Shown here: piece after piece, positions 5,207 to 11,878 of the stretch
Layout of the letters: each line of letters starts with the position of its first letter
Numbering within the stretch: the first letter of the stretch is position 1
Virus record (IMG/VR): IMGVR_UViG_3300028829_004944
Coordinates: 1-29,291 of that record
DNA: 29,291 bases
Origin: a virus
Reading direction: 5' to 3' (one strand)
The notes under the pieces: model-generated
What the model was told of the DNA's origin: nothing
Database searches by the model: none
The model's input: the letters and a program-made list of their open reading frames with translations, nothing else
Made by a program: the position numbers and the translations under genes

Positions 5207-5906
5207 TCTTCCCGGCCGCGAGACGCTCGACGAGCGACGAGAGTTCCGCCCGTCCCTTCCGTTCGAGTTCTCCCGCCGACTCCGACGACGATCCCCCCGA
5301 AGGGATCGGCGTCGTCGGAGAAACTTCTCTATACGGAGTAACCCCTTTAGGGGTTACTCGTTTCGTGGTGACCGTTACATCGTCCGGATTGCGACCGTTC
5401 GGCGACAGCCCTCCGGTCTTCTTCTTCGCGCGGTGTCGCCGGACCCGCTCTCTCGTCCGCTCCCTCTCGCGGTCCTTCGCGGCCTTCGAGTCCGCCGCCG
5501 TCGGCTGATAGTCGAGGTAGTCGTGAACCTCGTACCCGTCGGCGATCTCTTCCCATAGCCCGACCTCGACGAGACGCTTTACGAGCCGCTGCCGACGACG
5601 ATCGAGAGCCCGCTTCGCCTTCCGCTCGTCGTCGGTAACGTCGCCGCCCTGTAACGGTGTAACGGTATCTGAAACGCCGTTACGCGGCGACAGCCCGGCG
5701 ACAGCCCGGCGACAGGGGTCGGGCCAGACTTCGAGGTCGACGAAGTCGGCGACGAGCGACGGGACGACGTCCTTCGGGATCTTCCCGTCGGTTAGATGAC
5801 TCGCCGCGTACCCGATCGAGCGGAGGTAGAGGAGCATCCCCGCTCCCTTTACGGCGACGAGTTTCGGATGCGAGAGCGCGGTCGCCTCGATACGAACCCA
5901 GGGCAT
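5196..5906 (-). CDS. Probable phage replication initiator / DNA-binding protein
   Basis: 236 residues. The opening MPWVRIEATALSHPKL with GAGMLLYLRSIGYAASHLTDGKIPKDVV matches the winged-helix N-terminus common to actinophage and integrative-element replication proteins (start with W/F-VR, ...HPK..., ...LTDG.IP...). A long basic region follows (DDERKAKRALDRRRQRLVKRL; RERERTRERVRRHRAKKK at about 142-162). The C-terminus, Ser/Gly/Glu-rich then helical, could contact a helicase or loader. By analogy with DnaD- and lambda-O-like initiators it likely opens the origin and loads the replisome. The gene carries unusual repeats at 5281-5359 and 5635-5717, supporting an internal origin. Family assignment is from pattern memory. 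Confidence 0.6.
   Translation of the reverse strand: MPWVRIEATALSHPKLVAVKGAGMLLYLRSIGYAASHLTDGKIPKDVVPSLVADFVDLEVWPDPCRRAVAGLSPRNGVSDTVTPLQGGDVTDDERKAKRALDRRRQRLVKRLVEVGLWEEIADGYEVHDYLDYQPTAADSKAAKDRERERTRERVRRHRAKKKTGGLSPNGRNPDDVTVTTKRVTPKGVTPYREVSPTTPIPSGGSSSESAGELERKGRAELSSLVERLAAGKRID
5281..5359. repeat. Two inverted repeats inside the initiator gene
   Basis: First, TCCGACGAC (5281-5289) plus GATCCC pair with GGGATC and GTCGTCGGA (to 5319), with a three-base bulge. Second, 5336-5359 is a perfect 24-base palindrome built on GAGTAACCCCT. Both lie in the last quarter of the gene, far from any gene end, so they are unlikely to be terminators for it. The AT-rich centre of the second is unusual in this GC-rich region. 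Confidence 0.7.
5635..5683. repeat. GTAACGG iteron-like cluster
   Basis: GTAACGG occurs at 5651-5657 and 5659-5665 as direct copies eight bases apart and at 5677-5683 inverted. A GTAACGT variant is at 5635-5641. Another inverted copy lies at 5372-5378, beside the palindrome whose arms also begin GTAACC. The motif is scarce elsewhere in what I read. It may be a recognition site for the protein encoded by the same gene. Confidence 0.55.
5685..5717. repeat. Tandem 11-bp repeats, three copies
   Basis: CGGCGACAGCC is repeated at 5685-5695 and 5696-5706, and as CGGCGACAGGG at 5707-5717; a further full copy stands at 5400-5410. The 11-base period is not a multiple of three, so the three units are read in three different frames within the initiator protein. 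About one helical turn per unit would place binding sites on one face of the DNA. Confidence 0.8.
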
Positions 5907-6113
5907 CTACTCGTCTCCCCGGTCGAGGAGAGCGAGGGCTTCGTCCGCCGCGCGATGACAGTCGCGGGTCAGTCGCCATTCGAGTTCCTCGATCGCGCGA
6001 ACCTCCTCGGCGGTAATCCGATCTCCTCGGGCGATCTTCTCGCGGATCAGCGTTAGCGCGGCGGGAGCCCGGACGGACGCCGCGCCGATCGCTCCGGGGT
6101 CGTCGCCTACCAC
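5907..6113 (-). CDS. Hypothetical small helical protein
   Basis: 68 residues with a GTG start at 6113 behind GGAAGG, overlapping the methyltransferase stop by seven bases. The sequence is Ala/Arg/Glu-rich and almost entirely helical (ALTLIREKIARGDRITAEEVRAIEELEWRL; HRAADEALALLDRGDE). No motif recognised. Its stop abuts the start of the initiator gene (TAG followed directly by ATG), so it is part of the same transcript as the ParB-like/glycosyltransferase/methyltransferase run and the initiator. Confidence 0.6.
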   Translation of the reverse strand: MVGDDPGAIGAASVRAPAALTLIREKIARGDRITAEEVRAIEELEWRLTRDCHRAADEALALLDRGDE

Positions 6114-6820
6114 GACGTCGCCTTCCGCGCGACGAGTCCCTCGAAGCCGAGAGCCCGGTAGAAGGAGAAGACGTCCGAGTACCCGGCCGACCGGAGGAAC
6201 TCGCGGTTCGCCTCCGGCGTCGCCGGGAAGACGACCGGGTTCATCTTCGACTCGGTAACGAACCCGGTCGACGTCCGGAACTTCTCGTACGCCGTCGTCG
6301 TTACCCGATCCGCGTACGGGCTCGGCTCGACGATCTTCTCGACGAGGACGATGACGCCGTTCGGGTTCGTGATCCGGTAGAGGTCGCCGAAGAACGCCGG
6401 ACGCTTCTCGACCGGGATGTGATGAACCGCGAGGACGGCGAGCACGACGTCGTATCGGATCGCCGGTCCGAGATCGCGGTCGTTCGCCGACCGCTTCGCA
6501 TGGCCTTCGGCGAAGTCGTTTACGACGGTGACGTTCGGGAATCCGGAGAACCGATCTCTCGCGACTCGGTAAACGGGCTCGCGTTCCTCGACGGCGAAGA
6601 CGTTGGCACCCGCCGTCGCGAACGGAGCGACCGCGTCGCCGCGTCCGGTCCCTACGTCGAGGACGTACGCTCCTCGGATCTCCCGGCAGGGCGGGAGCGC
6701 CGACGATACGACGAGCGGGACGAGCGAGCGGAGAGCCGAGAGTGCCGGGATCGACCGGGCCAGCATATGCTTCTCCGTATCTTCGAGCGTCGCGCGATCC
6801 TTCGCGTTCCCTTCGGTCAT
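6107..6820 (-). CDS. CmoA-like SAM-dependent methyltransferase
   Basis: 237 residues, a complete class I fold: motif I VLDVGTGRGD at 53-62, an acidic loop VFAVEERE at 75-82, YDVVLAVLAVHHIP at 123-136, and GVIVLVEKI at 155-163. The segment ARSIPALSALRSLVP near the N-terminus and the tail (YEKFRTSTGF...REFLRSAGY...FYRALGFEGLVARK) resemble CmoA, which makes carboxy-SAM for tRNA U34 modification. CmoA uses an arginine after the equivalent of TGF (Arg199 in E. coli, as I recall) to hold the carboxylate. Here the stretch reads TESKMNPV, with no obvious arginine, so ordinary methyl transfer is possible. The start overlaps the glycosyltransferase stop (ATGA). A role in DNA-base decoration is inferred from context; tRNA is the alternative. 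Confidence 0.72.
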   Translation of the reverse strand: MTEGNAKDRATLEDTEKHMLARSIPALSALRSLVPLVVSSALPPCREIRGAYVLDVGTGRGDAVAPFATAGANVFAVEEREPVYRVARDRFSGFPNVTVVNDFAEGHAKRSANDRDLGPAIRYDVVLAVLAVHHIPVEKRPAFFGDLYRITNPNGVIVLVEKIVEPSPYADRVTTTAYEKFRTSTGFVTESKMNPVVFPATPEANREFLRSAGYSDVFSFYRALGFEGLVARKATSW

Positions 6821-7728
6821 GACCTTGCCTCCGTAATCGGCGTTGGCTGTTCCTGAAACCTATCGAGGAGCCCTCGGAGATACTCGGACTCGACCGGCCG
6901 GACCTCTTCGAGCCGGAGCCCGAACTCGTCGCGGGCCGGTAGCGCGGCGAGGTCGACGTCGTCCCGGAGTTCGAGCGGCGTCGTGAAGCGTCCCCAATCG
7001 ACGACGTGCTGCGGCCTGCCCCATCGCCACCCGGTCGTAACGATGCCCGGCCACGCGGATTCGAGGGCTCGCGCCATACGGAGCCGCCCGTCTCCCTGAT
7101 ACGAGATCGGACCCTCCGCCGTATAGTTCCCTCCCTTCACGGTCATCGTCGTCTTCTTGTCGATCATGAAGACGTTGACCAGGACGGTCGCGAACCCGTC
7201 GGCGAGTACCTGTAGGCAGAGATCGGTGTCGTCGTTATAGAGGAGCCGCCACCGGTGCGGGATCGCGTTATTGACCAGCGTGCCGGAATAGACGTGCACG
7301 TTCGTACGGTACGGCGGCGACGTCGGCGTGACGAACATCTGGTAGTTGAACCCGGCGAGAGCGACGTTCCGGTAGCGGTCGACGAACTCCTCGATCGCCC
7401 GGAAGCCGGGACCGGAGTCGCAGGGGATACGCTCGCCTCCGTAGAGGCGACGAACTCCCCCGATGTTGTCGTCGAGTTGCCAGTGCCTCTTCGCGCCGAT
7501 CGACAGCGAGTGATCCATACAGAAGTTCCTCGCGAAGATCAGCCCGCGGTTCGAGTCCGGGAGGACGAGTATCTGCTTCTCCGGGACGACCCTCCGGTAC
7601 TCGTCGAACTCCTGCTCCTCGACGACGAGGTAGAAGGGAACGCGATCGCGGGTCAGGAACTTAGCGGTCAGCGCGGAGTCGTATCGGCTCTTGCTCGGAA
7701 CGTAGACCGGGTACTTCGGAAGGCTCAT
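6817..7728 (-). CDS. TET-associated-type glycosyltransferase (TAGT-like)
   Basis: 303 residues from the ATG at 7728, which overlaps the ParB-like stop (ATGA); the longer frame upstream only shadows the ParB-like gene. It opens YPVYVPSKSRYDSALTAKFL, then LPDSNRGLIFARNF (57-69) and HWQLDDNI (82-89), a DxD-like metal/nucleotide-sugar site of a GT-A fold. A second acidic motif NDDTDL lies at 165-170. These features match my memory of the TET/JBP-associated glycosyltransferases, a family that also includes a domain of animal GREB1. In phages they add sugars to modified bases. No TET/JBP dioxygenase or cytosine methylase is in this window, so the substrate is open. Neighbours: ParB-like and CmoA-like genes. 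Confidence 0.7.
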   Translation of the reverse strand: MSLPKYPVYVPSKSRYDSALTAKFLTRDRVPFYLVVEEQEFDEYRRVVPEKQILVLPDSNRGLIFARNFCMDHSLSIGAKRHWQLDDNIGGVRRLYGGERIPCDSGPGFRAIEEFVDRYRNVALAGFNYQMFVTPTSPPYRTNVHVYSGTLVNNAIPHRWRLLYNDDTDLCLQVLADGFATVLVNVFMIDKKTTMTVKGGNYTAEGPISYQGDGRLRMARALESAWPGIVTTGWRWGRPQHVVDWGRFTTPLELRDDVDLAALPARDEFGLRLEEVRPVESEYLRGLLDRFQEQPTPITEARS

Positions 7729-8354
7729 CGAGAGACCTCCGGCTTCGATACGAACCGGAGCGAGGCGAGATCCTTCTTCGCGCGGTTCGGCCACCACACC
7801 GAGAGCGTCCCCCGCGTCCCCTTGTGGATCGTCTCGATCCCGAGTACGTCGAAGAGGGCGTCGCGGTCCTCCTCCGTCTCGCATGAGATCACGACCTTGT
7901 AGGACTCGGTCGCCGGGAGGAACTCCGGGAGCCCGACCCATTCGTGATCGGCGTCCTTCGACGCCGCGTTGATCTCGTCGATCTCCTCGTCGTCGGCTTC
8001 CCCCTTCCGCGTCGCGAGTGCCTCGACGAGTTCCTTCGAGACGCCGCCGTCGGCGGGAGCGTCGAGGAACGTCATCTGATCCGCGGACTCGACGAGTTCC
8101 TCCGCGACTTTCATCCGGACCGCGATGTGTGTCCAGCCGAGTTCGCGAGCGGCGGTCAGTAGGTGCTGCCGCGCGACGACGTCGACTCCGTTCTCGGCGA
8201 CGAGTACCGGACGGACTTGTCCGGTATCGACGAGCGCCTGCTTGACCCGAGCCGGGTCGCCTCCGCCTCCGGGACTATCCCGGAGATCGCCGATCGCGAC
8301 GAGGTACGGCCGGAGCATCTCCGACCCTTGCCACTTGCCTGTCAGTTCTTCCAT
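7725..8354 (-). CDS. ParB-like domain protein
   Basis: 209 residues, ATG 8354, preceded by GGCACGGAGGCCGTAGAACG. Residues 14-82 follow the ParB N-terminal pattern: LRPYLVAIGDLRDSP, then RVKQALVDTGQVRPVLV, then a GxHR-like spot reading VVARQHLLTAARELGW and an IAVRMKV strand. The C-terminal part (about 152-190: YKVVISCETEEDRDALFDVLGI...GTLSVWWP) is the small domain often joined to ParB domains in DNA-modification clusters. ParB domains bind CTP and clamp DNA; in modification clusters their exact job is unknown. There is no ParA gene, so chromosome-style partitioning is unlikely. It leads the coupled run with the glycosyltransferase and methyltransferase. Confidence 0.75.
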   Translation of the reverse strand: MEELTGKWQGSEMLRPYLVAIGDLRDSPGGGGDPARVKQALVDTGQVRPVLVAENGVDVVARQHLLTAARELGWTHIAVRMKVAEELVESADQMTFLDAPADGGVSKELVEALATRKGEADDEEIDEINAASKDADHEWVGLPEFLPATESYKVVISCETEEDRDALFDVLGIETIHKGTRGTLSVWWPNRAKKDLASLRFVSKPEVSR

Positions 8355-8381
8355 CGTTCTACGGCCTCCGTGCCGTCGTAG

Positions 8382-8879
8382 TTACGAGACTGCCTCGACG
8401 TTCGCCCGGTACGCGGCGTATGCCATCAGGAGAGCGTCGAGCCCGTCCTGCCGGACGTCTTCTCCTTCCGGGTAGATCTCGACCGCGAGAGCCCGGACGT
8501 CGTCCTTCTTCGCGTTCCCCTTTAGCCCGGCTCCCTTCTTCCATTCGCCCGGCGTCGGTCGCCAGATAGGAGCGTCGGGCCAGATCGTCGTCGCGATACC
8601 GGCGACGATCCCCGCGGCGTCCGCGACGCGGAGCATCGACTGTATTCCTCGCCCGCCTCCGACTCGCTCGACGACGACCTGCGCGACGAGCCATCCTCGT
8701 TCGGAGACGGTCGCCTTCGAGAGAGCGGCGTACGCGCATTGCTCGTACCAGCCCTCGCTGCTAATCGGAGTCCATCCCGCGAGGAGGGCTTCTCCGTTCG
8801 TCGCGTCGAGGACGCCGAAGCCGATCCCCGGAACCTGCGCGTCCAGACCGAGTATGACCGGCCTGTAGTTCGTCGTCAT
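8382..8879 (-). CDS. RuvC-like Holliday junction resolvase
   Basis: 165 residues with an RNase H-like layout. VILGLDAQVPGIGFGVLD (8-25) gives the first acidic residue at D13, AQVVVERVGGGRG (66-78) gives E71, and QDGLDALLMAYAA (144-156) gives the last pair D145/D148, as in RuvC and its phage relatives. The segment PGEWKKGAGLKGNAKKDDVR is the basic DNA-contacting loop typical of the family. It would cut branched DNA before packaging or during recombination. The start shares one base with the stop of the zinc-finger gene (TGATG). Length is close to RuvC (about 170). Confidence 0.8.
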   Translation of the reverse strand: MTTNYRPVILGLDAQVPGIGFGVLDATNGEALLAGWTPISSEGWYEQCAYAALSKATVSERGWLVAQVVVERVGGGRGIQSMLRVADAAGIVAGIATTIWPDAPIWRPTPGEWKKGAGLKGNAKKDDVRALAVEIYPEGEDVRQDGLDALLMAYAAYRANVEAVS

Positions 8880-9175
8880 CAGTTACCTCCGATTCGGTGT
8901 CGCTCGGCCGGGGAGAAGCCCGACCAGCAGGAGTTGCAGTAGCGTCCGCGGTTATAGAGAGAGAGCAGGGATCGGCAGATTACGCATCGACGCGGAGCCG
9001 CGAGTCGATCGTCCGTGTTCGCCGGGTAACGCTCGCCTCGCATCCTCGTCACTCGCTGCTTCCTCCGTACCCTCCGTAGATCCTCCGAGCAGTCGGAGGA
9101 GCAGGTCAACCTATTCGGCGGCGAGCCGGGGATCGCGCCTCCGCAGATTATGCACTCGGAGTCGACGATCCCCAT
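8879..9175 (-). CDS. Double zinc-finger protein
   Basis: 98 residues with two four-cysteine sites: C8, C11, C25, C29 and C64, C67, C80, C83. The first (CIICGGAIPGSPPNRLTCSSDC) resembles the treble-clef knuckle at the start of phage HNH and endonuclease VII-like nucleases; the second (CVICRSLL...YCNSC) is similar. Between them is a strongly basic stretch (RRVRRKQRVTRMRGERY). No catalytic H-N-H follows, so it is most likely a DNA- or RNA-binding adaptor, perhaps for the RuvC-like enzyme directly downstream. Confidence 0.72.
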   Translation of the reverse strand: MGIVDSECIICGGAIPGSPPNRLTCSSDCSEDLRRVRRKQRVTRMRGERYPANTDDRLAAPRRCVICRSLLSLYNRGRYCNSCWSGFSPAERHRIGGN

Positions 9176-9182
9176 CGCCCGC

Positions 9183-9659
9183 CTACCCGTAGAAACAGCG
9201 GTGGGCGCCCCAGGCCGTTATCCCGAAGCGATCGCGGATCGCGTCGCCGACGAGGATCGTCTCCCACTTATCGCCGGACCAGAGCCGGTAGGGACTCCGG
9301 GCGGCGTACCAGGTCGAGCGGTAGATGCCGAGCCCGCCACCCCATGTCGGTCCTTGATGCGACCACCGAACGCCGTCGCCGTACTTCGAGTAACCGGGCT
9401 GCTCGCACCGACCGAGCCGGACGAAGCCGCGCCAATCCGGGACACGCTTCGCGACGTCGCGGCGCGTCGGGTTCGGCGGGAACTTCATCGCGTCCCGCTT
9501 CCTCTGCTTCCGGTACGCGGCGAGGCAGAGAGCCTTCTCCTTCCCTTCGTGGAGGTAGCAGGGTCGCCGCTTCCCGGCTCCGTCCGCGCGGAACGCGAAG
9601 AGAAGGAGGAAGCCGAGGACGATCGCTGCCCAGAAGAGGAGTGCCGCTCGCCCGCTCAT
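9183..9659 (-). CDS. Membrane-anchored Rpf/transglycosylase-like protein
   Basis: 158 residues. An N-terminal membrane segment (about 5-23, ALLFWAAIVLGFLLLFAF) without a clear signal-peptidase site suggests anchoring with the rest outside. The C-terminal domain (about 75-156) has WRGFVRLGRCEQPGYSKYG...GGGLGIYRSTWYAA...TAWGAHRCF, the layout of resuscitation-promoting factors and related lytic transglycosylases, with E86 as the expected catalytic glutamate. Four cysteines (34, 45, 85, 155) could form disulfides. It would cut peptidoglycan. It stands among DNA-metabolism genes, far from the lysis genes at 13770-15090, so a role other than final lysis is possible, such as superinfection exclusion or a late lysis helper. 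Confidence 0.68.
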   Translation of the reverse strand: MSGRAALLFWAAIVLGFLLLFAFRADGAGKRRPCYLHEGKEKALCLAAYRKQRKRDAMKFPPNPTRRDVAKRVPDWRGFVRLGRCEQPGYSKYGDGVRWSHQGPTWGGGLGIYRSTWYAARSPYRLWSGDKWETILVGDAIRDRFGITAWGAHRCFYG

Positions 9660-9940
9660 GCGAGACCCGTCGCGTCGGGATGCCGGACCCGGCGCATCGC
9701 GATATAGAGGACGCCGTCACCGATCTCCTGGACGACCTCGTTATCGAACCGGGAGGAGTCGACCCAGTCGAGCCACTCGCGGCGGTAGAGACGCTCGCCG
9801 TTCCGGTAGCGGGCTTCGAGCATCTCGACGAACGCCGCCGTCCGAATGTCGGGCGAGCCGACGAGCCGGACGAGTTCGGCGTACGCCGGAGAGAGTTCGG
9901 CGCGGATACGCGGCCAAGCGTCTTCGGTCGGAGCGATCAT
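9656..9940 (-). CDS. Hypothetical protein
   Basis: 94 residues, helical: ELSPAYAELVRLVGSPDIRTAAFVEMLEARYRNGERLYRREWLDWVDSSRF, then a strand pair (GDGVLYIAMRRVRHP). Proteins with a similar E-A-R-Y-x-G...YxxEW core occur in actinophage genomes without known function (my recollection). Both ends overlap neighbours by four bases (9656-9659 and 9937-9940), so its translation is coupled with the Gp3-like gene upstream and the transglycosylase-like gene downstream. Confidence 0.62.
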   Translation of the reverse strand: MIAPTEDAWPRIRAELSPAYAELVRLVGSPDIRTAAFVEMLEARYRNGERLYRREWLDWVDSSRFDNEVVQEIGDGVLYIAMRRVRHPDATGLA

Positions 9941-10929
9941 GCTTCCTCCTCGATCTCGGGAGCGTCGCCGAACGCCGACGTCGCTCGCTCGTATTCCTCG
10001 ATCTTCGCGATCGCGGCCGGGAGATCCTCCGCGATCTTCTCGATCGACCGTACGAGCCTATCGACCTCGTCGGGCCGGAGGTCGTCGAGAGACGCTCCGG
10101 GACGGTCGGCGACGAGAGCGTAGATCCGCGGGAGGAGAGCCCGGTCGATCCCGAGGTCGTCGGCTCGCGCGTAGACCGGAGCCGCGACGGGCTCCTCGTC
10201 TCCTGGTACGAGTAGCGGCTCGTCGAGCCCGGACGCGATCTCCTTCCGCGCCGGGCTCGCGATCGAGCGCGGCGGCGGGATCGGATCGCCGGACGCGATC
10301 GTCGCCGTAAAGTCCCCCGCCGTCTCCTGTATGTCGATCACCGGGACGGCGTACCGGCGAGTCCCCTCTCCCTTCTTCCGCGAGACCCTCTGCTCTAGCC
10401 GGAGGATCGCCGGGACGAACGCTCCGTTCTTCGCGCCGAGAGCGAGGAGGTCGAGCATCGTCGGGACTTCGGTCGCGGCGTTCCATCCGTGCGACTCGTA
10501 TCGCCAGACTCCGAGGCCGGGAATCTTCGTCAGCATGACGGAGACGCGGAGCGTCGGCTTGCAGCGCCGGTTCTCCGGGTCGCAGGAGCAGGGAGCGTCG
10601 TTCAGGAGATCGCGGACGCCGTCGCAGCGATGGTCGGCTCCTCCCCCGGACCATGACTCGTACCAGAGCGAGTAGGGCTCGGAGGTCGGAGGGATAACCG
10701 CGTCGAGCGCCGAGACCTCCGTGAAGAGTTCGTACTGCCCCGGCGTCGGAGCGTCGTCCCACGGCCGGACGGTTCCGCCGTAGACGTCGGCCGCGGCTTC
10801 GAGCGCGGCTCGGTTCGCGGAGGTCAGCCTCCAGGTTTCGAGTTTCTTCGGAGCGCCCCGGTCGGACTTCGCGCCCGCCCGGATTCGCCCGACCTCGTGG
10901 AACCTCCGCTGAATGTCGAGGATCGCCAT
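9937..10929 (-). CDS. phiC31 Gp3-like protein (recombination directionality factor family)
   Basis: 330 residues from ATG 10929, which shares one base with the preceding stop (TAATG). The much longer frame upstream is a shadow of the nuclease gene. It begins MAILDIQRRFHEVGRIR, then KKLETWRLTS, SLWYESWSGGG and a cysteine cluster C102, C114, C116, C123, followed by PGLGVWRYESHGWNAATE. This is the conserved core of the Gp3-like family named after the phiC31 factor that reverses serine-integrase recombination. The C-terminal third (Pro/Asp/Glu-rich, then helical) is variable. No integrase is visible here, and members occur in phages without one, so a general DNA-metabolism role remains possible. 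Confidence 0.74.
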   Translation of the reverse strand: MAILDIQRRFHEVGRIRAGAKSDRGAPKKLETWRLTSANRAALEAAADVYGGTVRPWDDAPTPGQYELFTEVSALDAVIPPTSEPYSLWYESWSGGGADHRCDGVRDLLNDAPCSCDPENRRCKPTLRVSVMLTKIPGLGVWRYESHGWNAATEVPTMLDLLALGAKNGAFVPAILRLEQRVSRKKGEGTRRYAVPVIDIQETAGDFTATIASGDPIPPPRSIASPARKEIASGLDEPLLVPGDEEPVAAPVYARADDLGIDRALLPRIYALVADRPGASLDDLRPDEVDRLVRSIEKIAEDLPAAIAKIEEYERATSAFGDAPEIEEEA

Positions 10930-11750
10930 TAGATCTCCTCCGCGTCGAACTCGTCCTTGATCCGTTCCGCGACGTTCGCGGCCGGGACCGGGATCGCGTC
11001 GAGGATCGCGGTCTTCGAGGTCTCGCGCATCCAGCGGAAGCATTGCGAGACGTAGAGGAAGTAGCGGAAGATCTCCTCGTCGGCGCGGACCCGGATTAGC
11101 CGATAGTCGTTCGGCGTGATGTGAAGGACCGCCGCGCCGTCGGTCGCCGGGATCTCGGCCTCGGTCCCGTCCGGGAGCCCGAGGAACTCCGCGTGACGGT
11201 ACGCCGCGAGTTGCAGCGCGTACTCCGGGTAGACGTCCTTCGACGTCTTGACGTCGAGGAGGAGCGTCTCGTCTCCGATCTCGACGATCGCGTCGAGCGT
11301 TCCGGCGTAGCGGTACTTCCGCGAGAATACCGCGGCCTCGGACGCGAGCCACTTCGGGCCGAAGTCCTCGACGAACCGATCGAAGTGCGCCATCCGAGGA
11401 GCGACGTCCTCCGGGTACTCCGGCCGGGACTGACCGAGGACCGCGGCCTCGATCGCGTCGTGTACCGCCGTCCCGAGGTTCCCTGCCGCGTCCCGCTTCT
11501 CCCACGGCGCTCCCTTCAGGAGCCGGATCGCTCCGGCCTTCGGGAGCGTCGTCCATTCCTCGCGGTACTCGACGGCGTACTCGGCGACCATCTTCGCGGC
11601 CCATGCTCCGAGCCAGGGCTTCCCGAGCGCGGAGAGTTGACTCGTTACCGAGTAGAAGGACTCGTCGCCCCAGGAGTAGGAGCGGCCGTCCCGCGTCGTC
11701 TTCCGGAACTGATCCGCGTTCGACGTAATCGGCTTCTTCGGCTCGGTCAT
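10929..11750 (-). CDS. RecB/Cas4-like exonuclease
   Basis: 273 residues from ATG 11750. The PD-(D/E)XK nuclease motifs are in order: GTAVHDAIEAAV (93-104), YAGTLDAIVEI (148-158, D153), LLLDVKTSK (163-171, D166 and K168) and ALQLAAYRHAEF (178-189, Q180, Y184). There are too few cysteines for the Cas4 iron-sulfur cluster, so it is a plain RecB-family exonuclease as found in many phages, probably making single-stranded ends for recombination. No annealing protein is obvious beside it, unless the Gp3-like protein directly downstream plays that part. The start overlaps the stop of the 43-residue membrane protein (ATGA). Confidence 0.82.
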   Translation of the reverse strand: MTEPKKPITSNADQFRKTTRDGRSYSWGDESFYSVTSQLSALGKPWLGAWAAKMVAEYAVEYREEWTTLPKAGAIRLLKGAPWEKRDAAGNLGTAVHDAIEAAVLGQSRPEYPEDVAPRMAHFDRFVEDFGPKWLASEAAVFSRKYRYAGTLDAIVEIGDETLLLDVKTSKDVYPEYALQLAAYRHAEFLGLPDGTEAEIPATDGAAVLHITPNDYRLIRVRADEEIFRYFLYVSQCFRWMRETSKTAILDAIPVPAANVAERIKDEFDAEEI

Positions 11751-11878
11751 GGCAGCAGCCTCCCGAGTCCCTCGACGGTCGGCCCGACGTCCCCGGCGAG
11801 CCAACTCGCGAGGACGAGCCCGAGCATGAATCCGAGGAGCCCGCGGGACGCGCGGCTCCGATCGCGATCGGTCTTCAT
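11747..11878 (-). CDS. 43-residue single-pass membrane protein
   Basis: From ATG 11878 behind GGAGAAAGGAAAGTCGA. A basic N-terminus (MKTDRDRSRASRG, residues 1-13) precedes one hydrophobic segment (LLGFMLGLVLASWLAG, about 14-29) and a short polar end, so the positive end should stay in the cytoplasm. Its stop overlaps the nuclease start by four bases, which ties the two in translation. The ribosome-binding site resembles those at 14027 and 24099. Function unknown; too small for comparison by eye. Confidence 0.6.
   Translation of the reverse strand: MKTDRDRSRASRGLLGFMLGLVLASWLAGDVGPTVEGLGRLLP

Noticed and set aside
8345-8381. Leader GGCACGGAGGCCG before the ParB-like gene taken as a sixth promoter-family member
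   Set aside because: Only the ribosome-binding-site part is shared; no TAGACA block or -10 box is found in the short gap to the RuvC-like gene stop at 8382.
10930-11604. Upstream extension of the Gp3-like frame
   Set aside because: The extension is antistructural Arg/Gly-rich sequence overlapping the RecB-like nuclease gene; the family start MAILDIQRRF and TAATG overlap fix the start at 10929.
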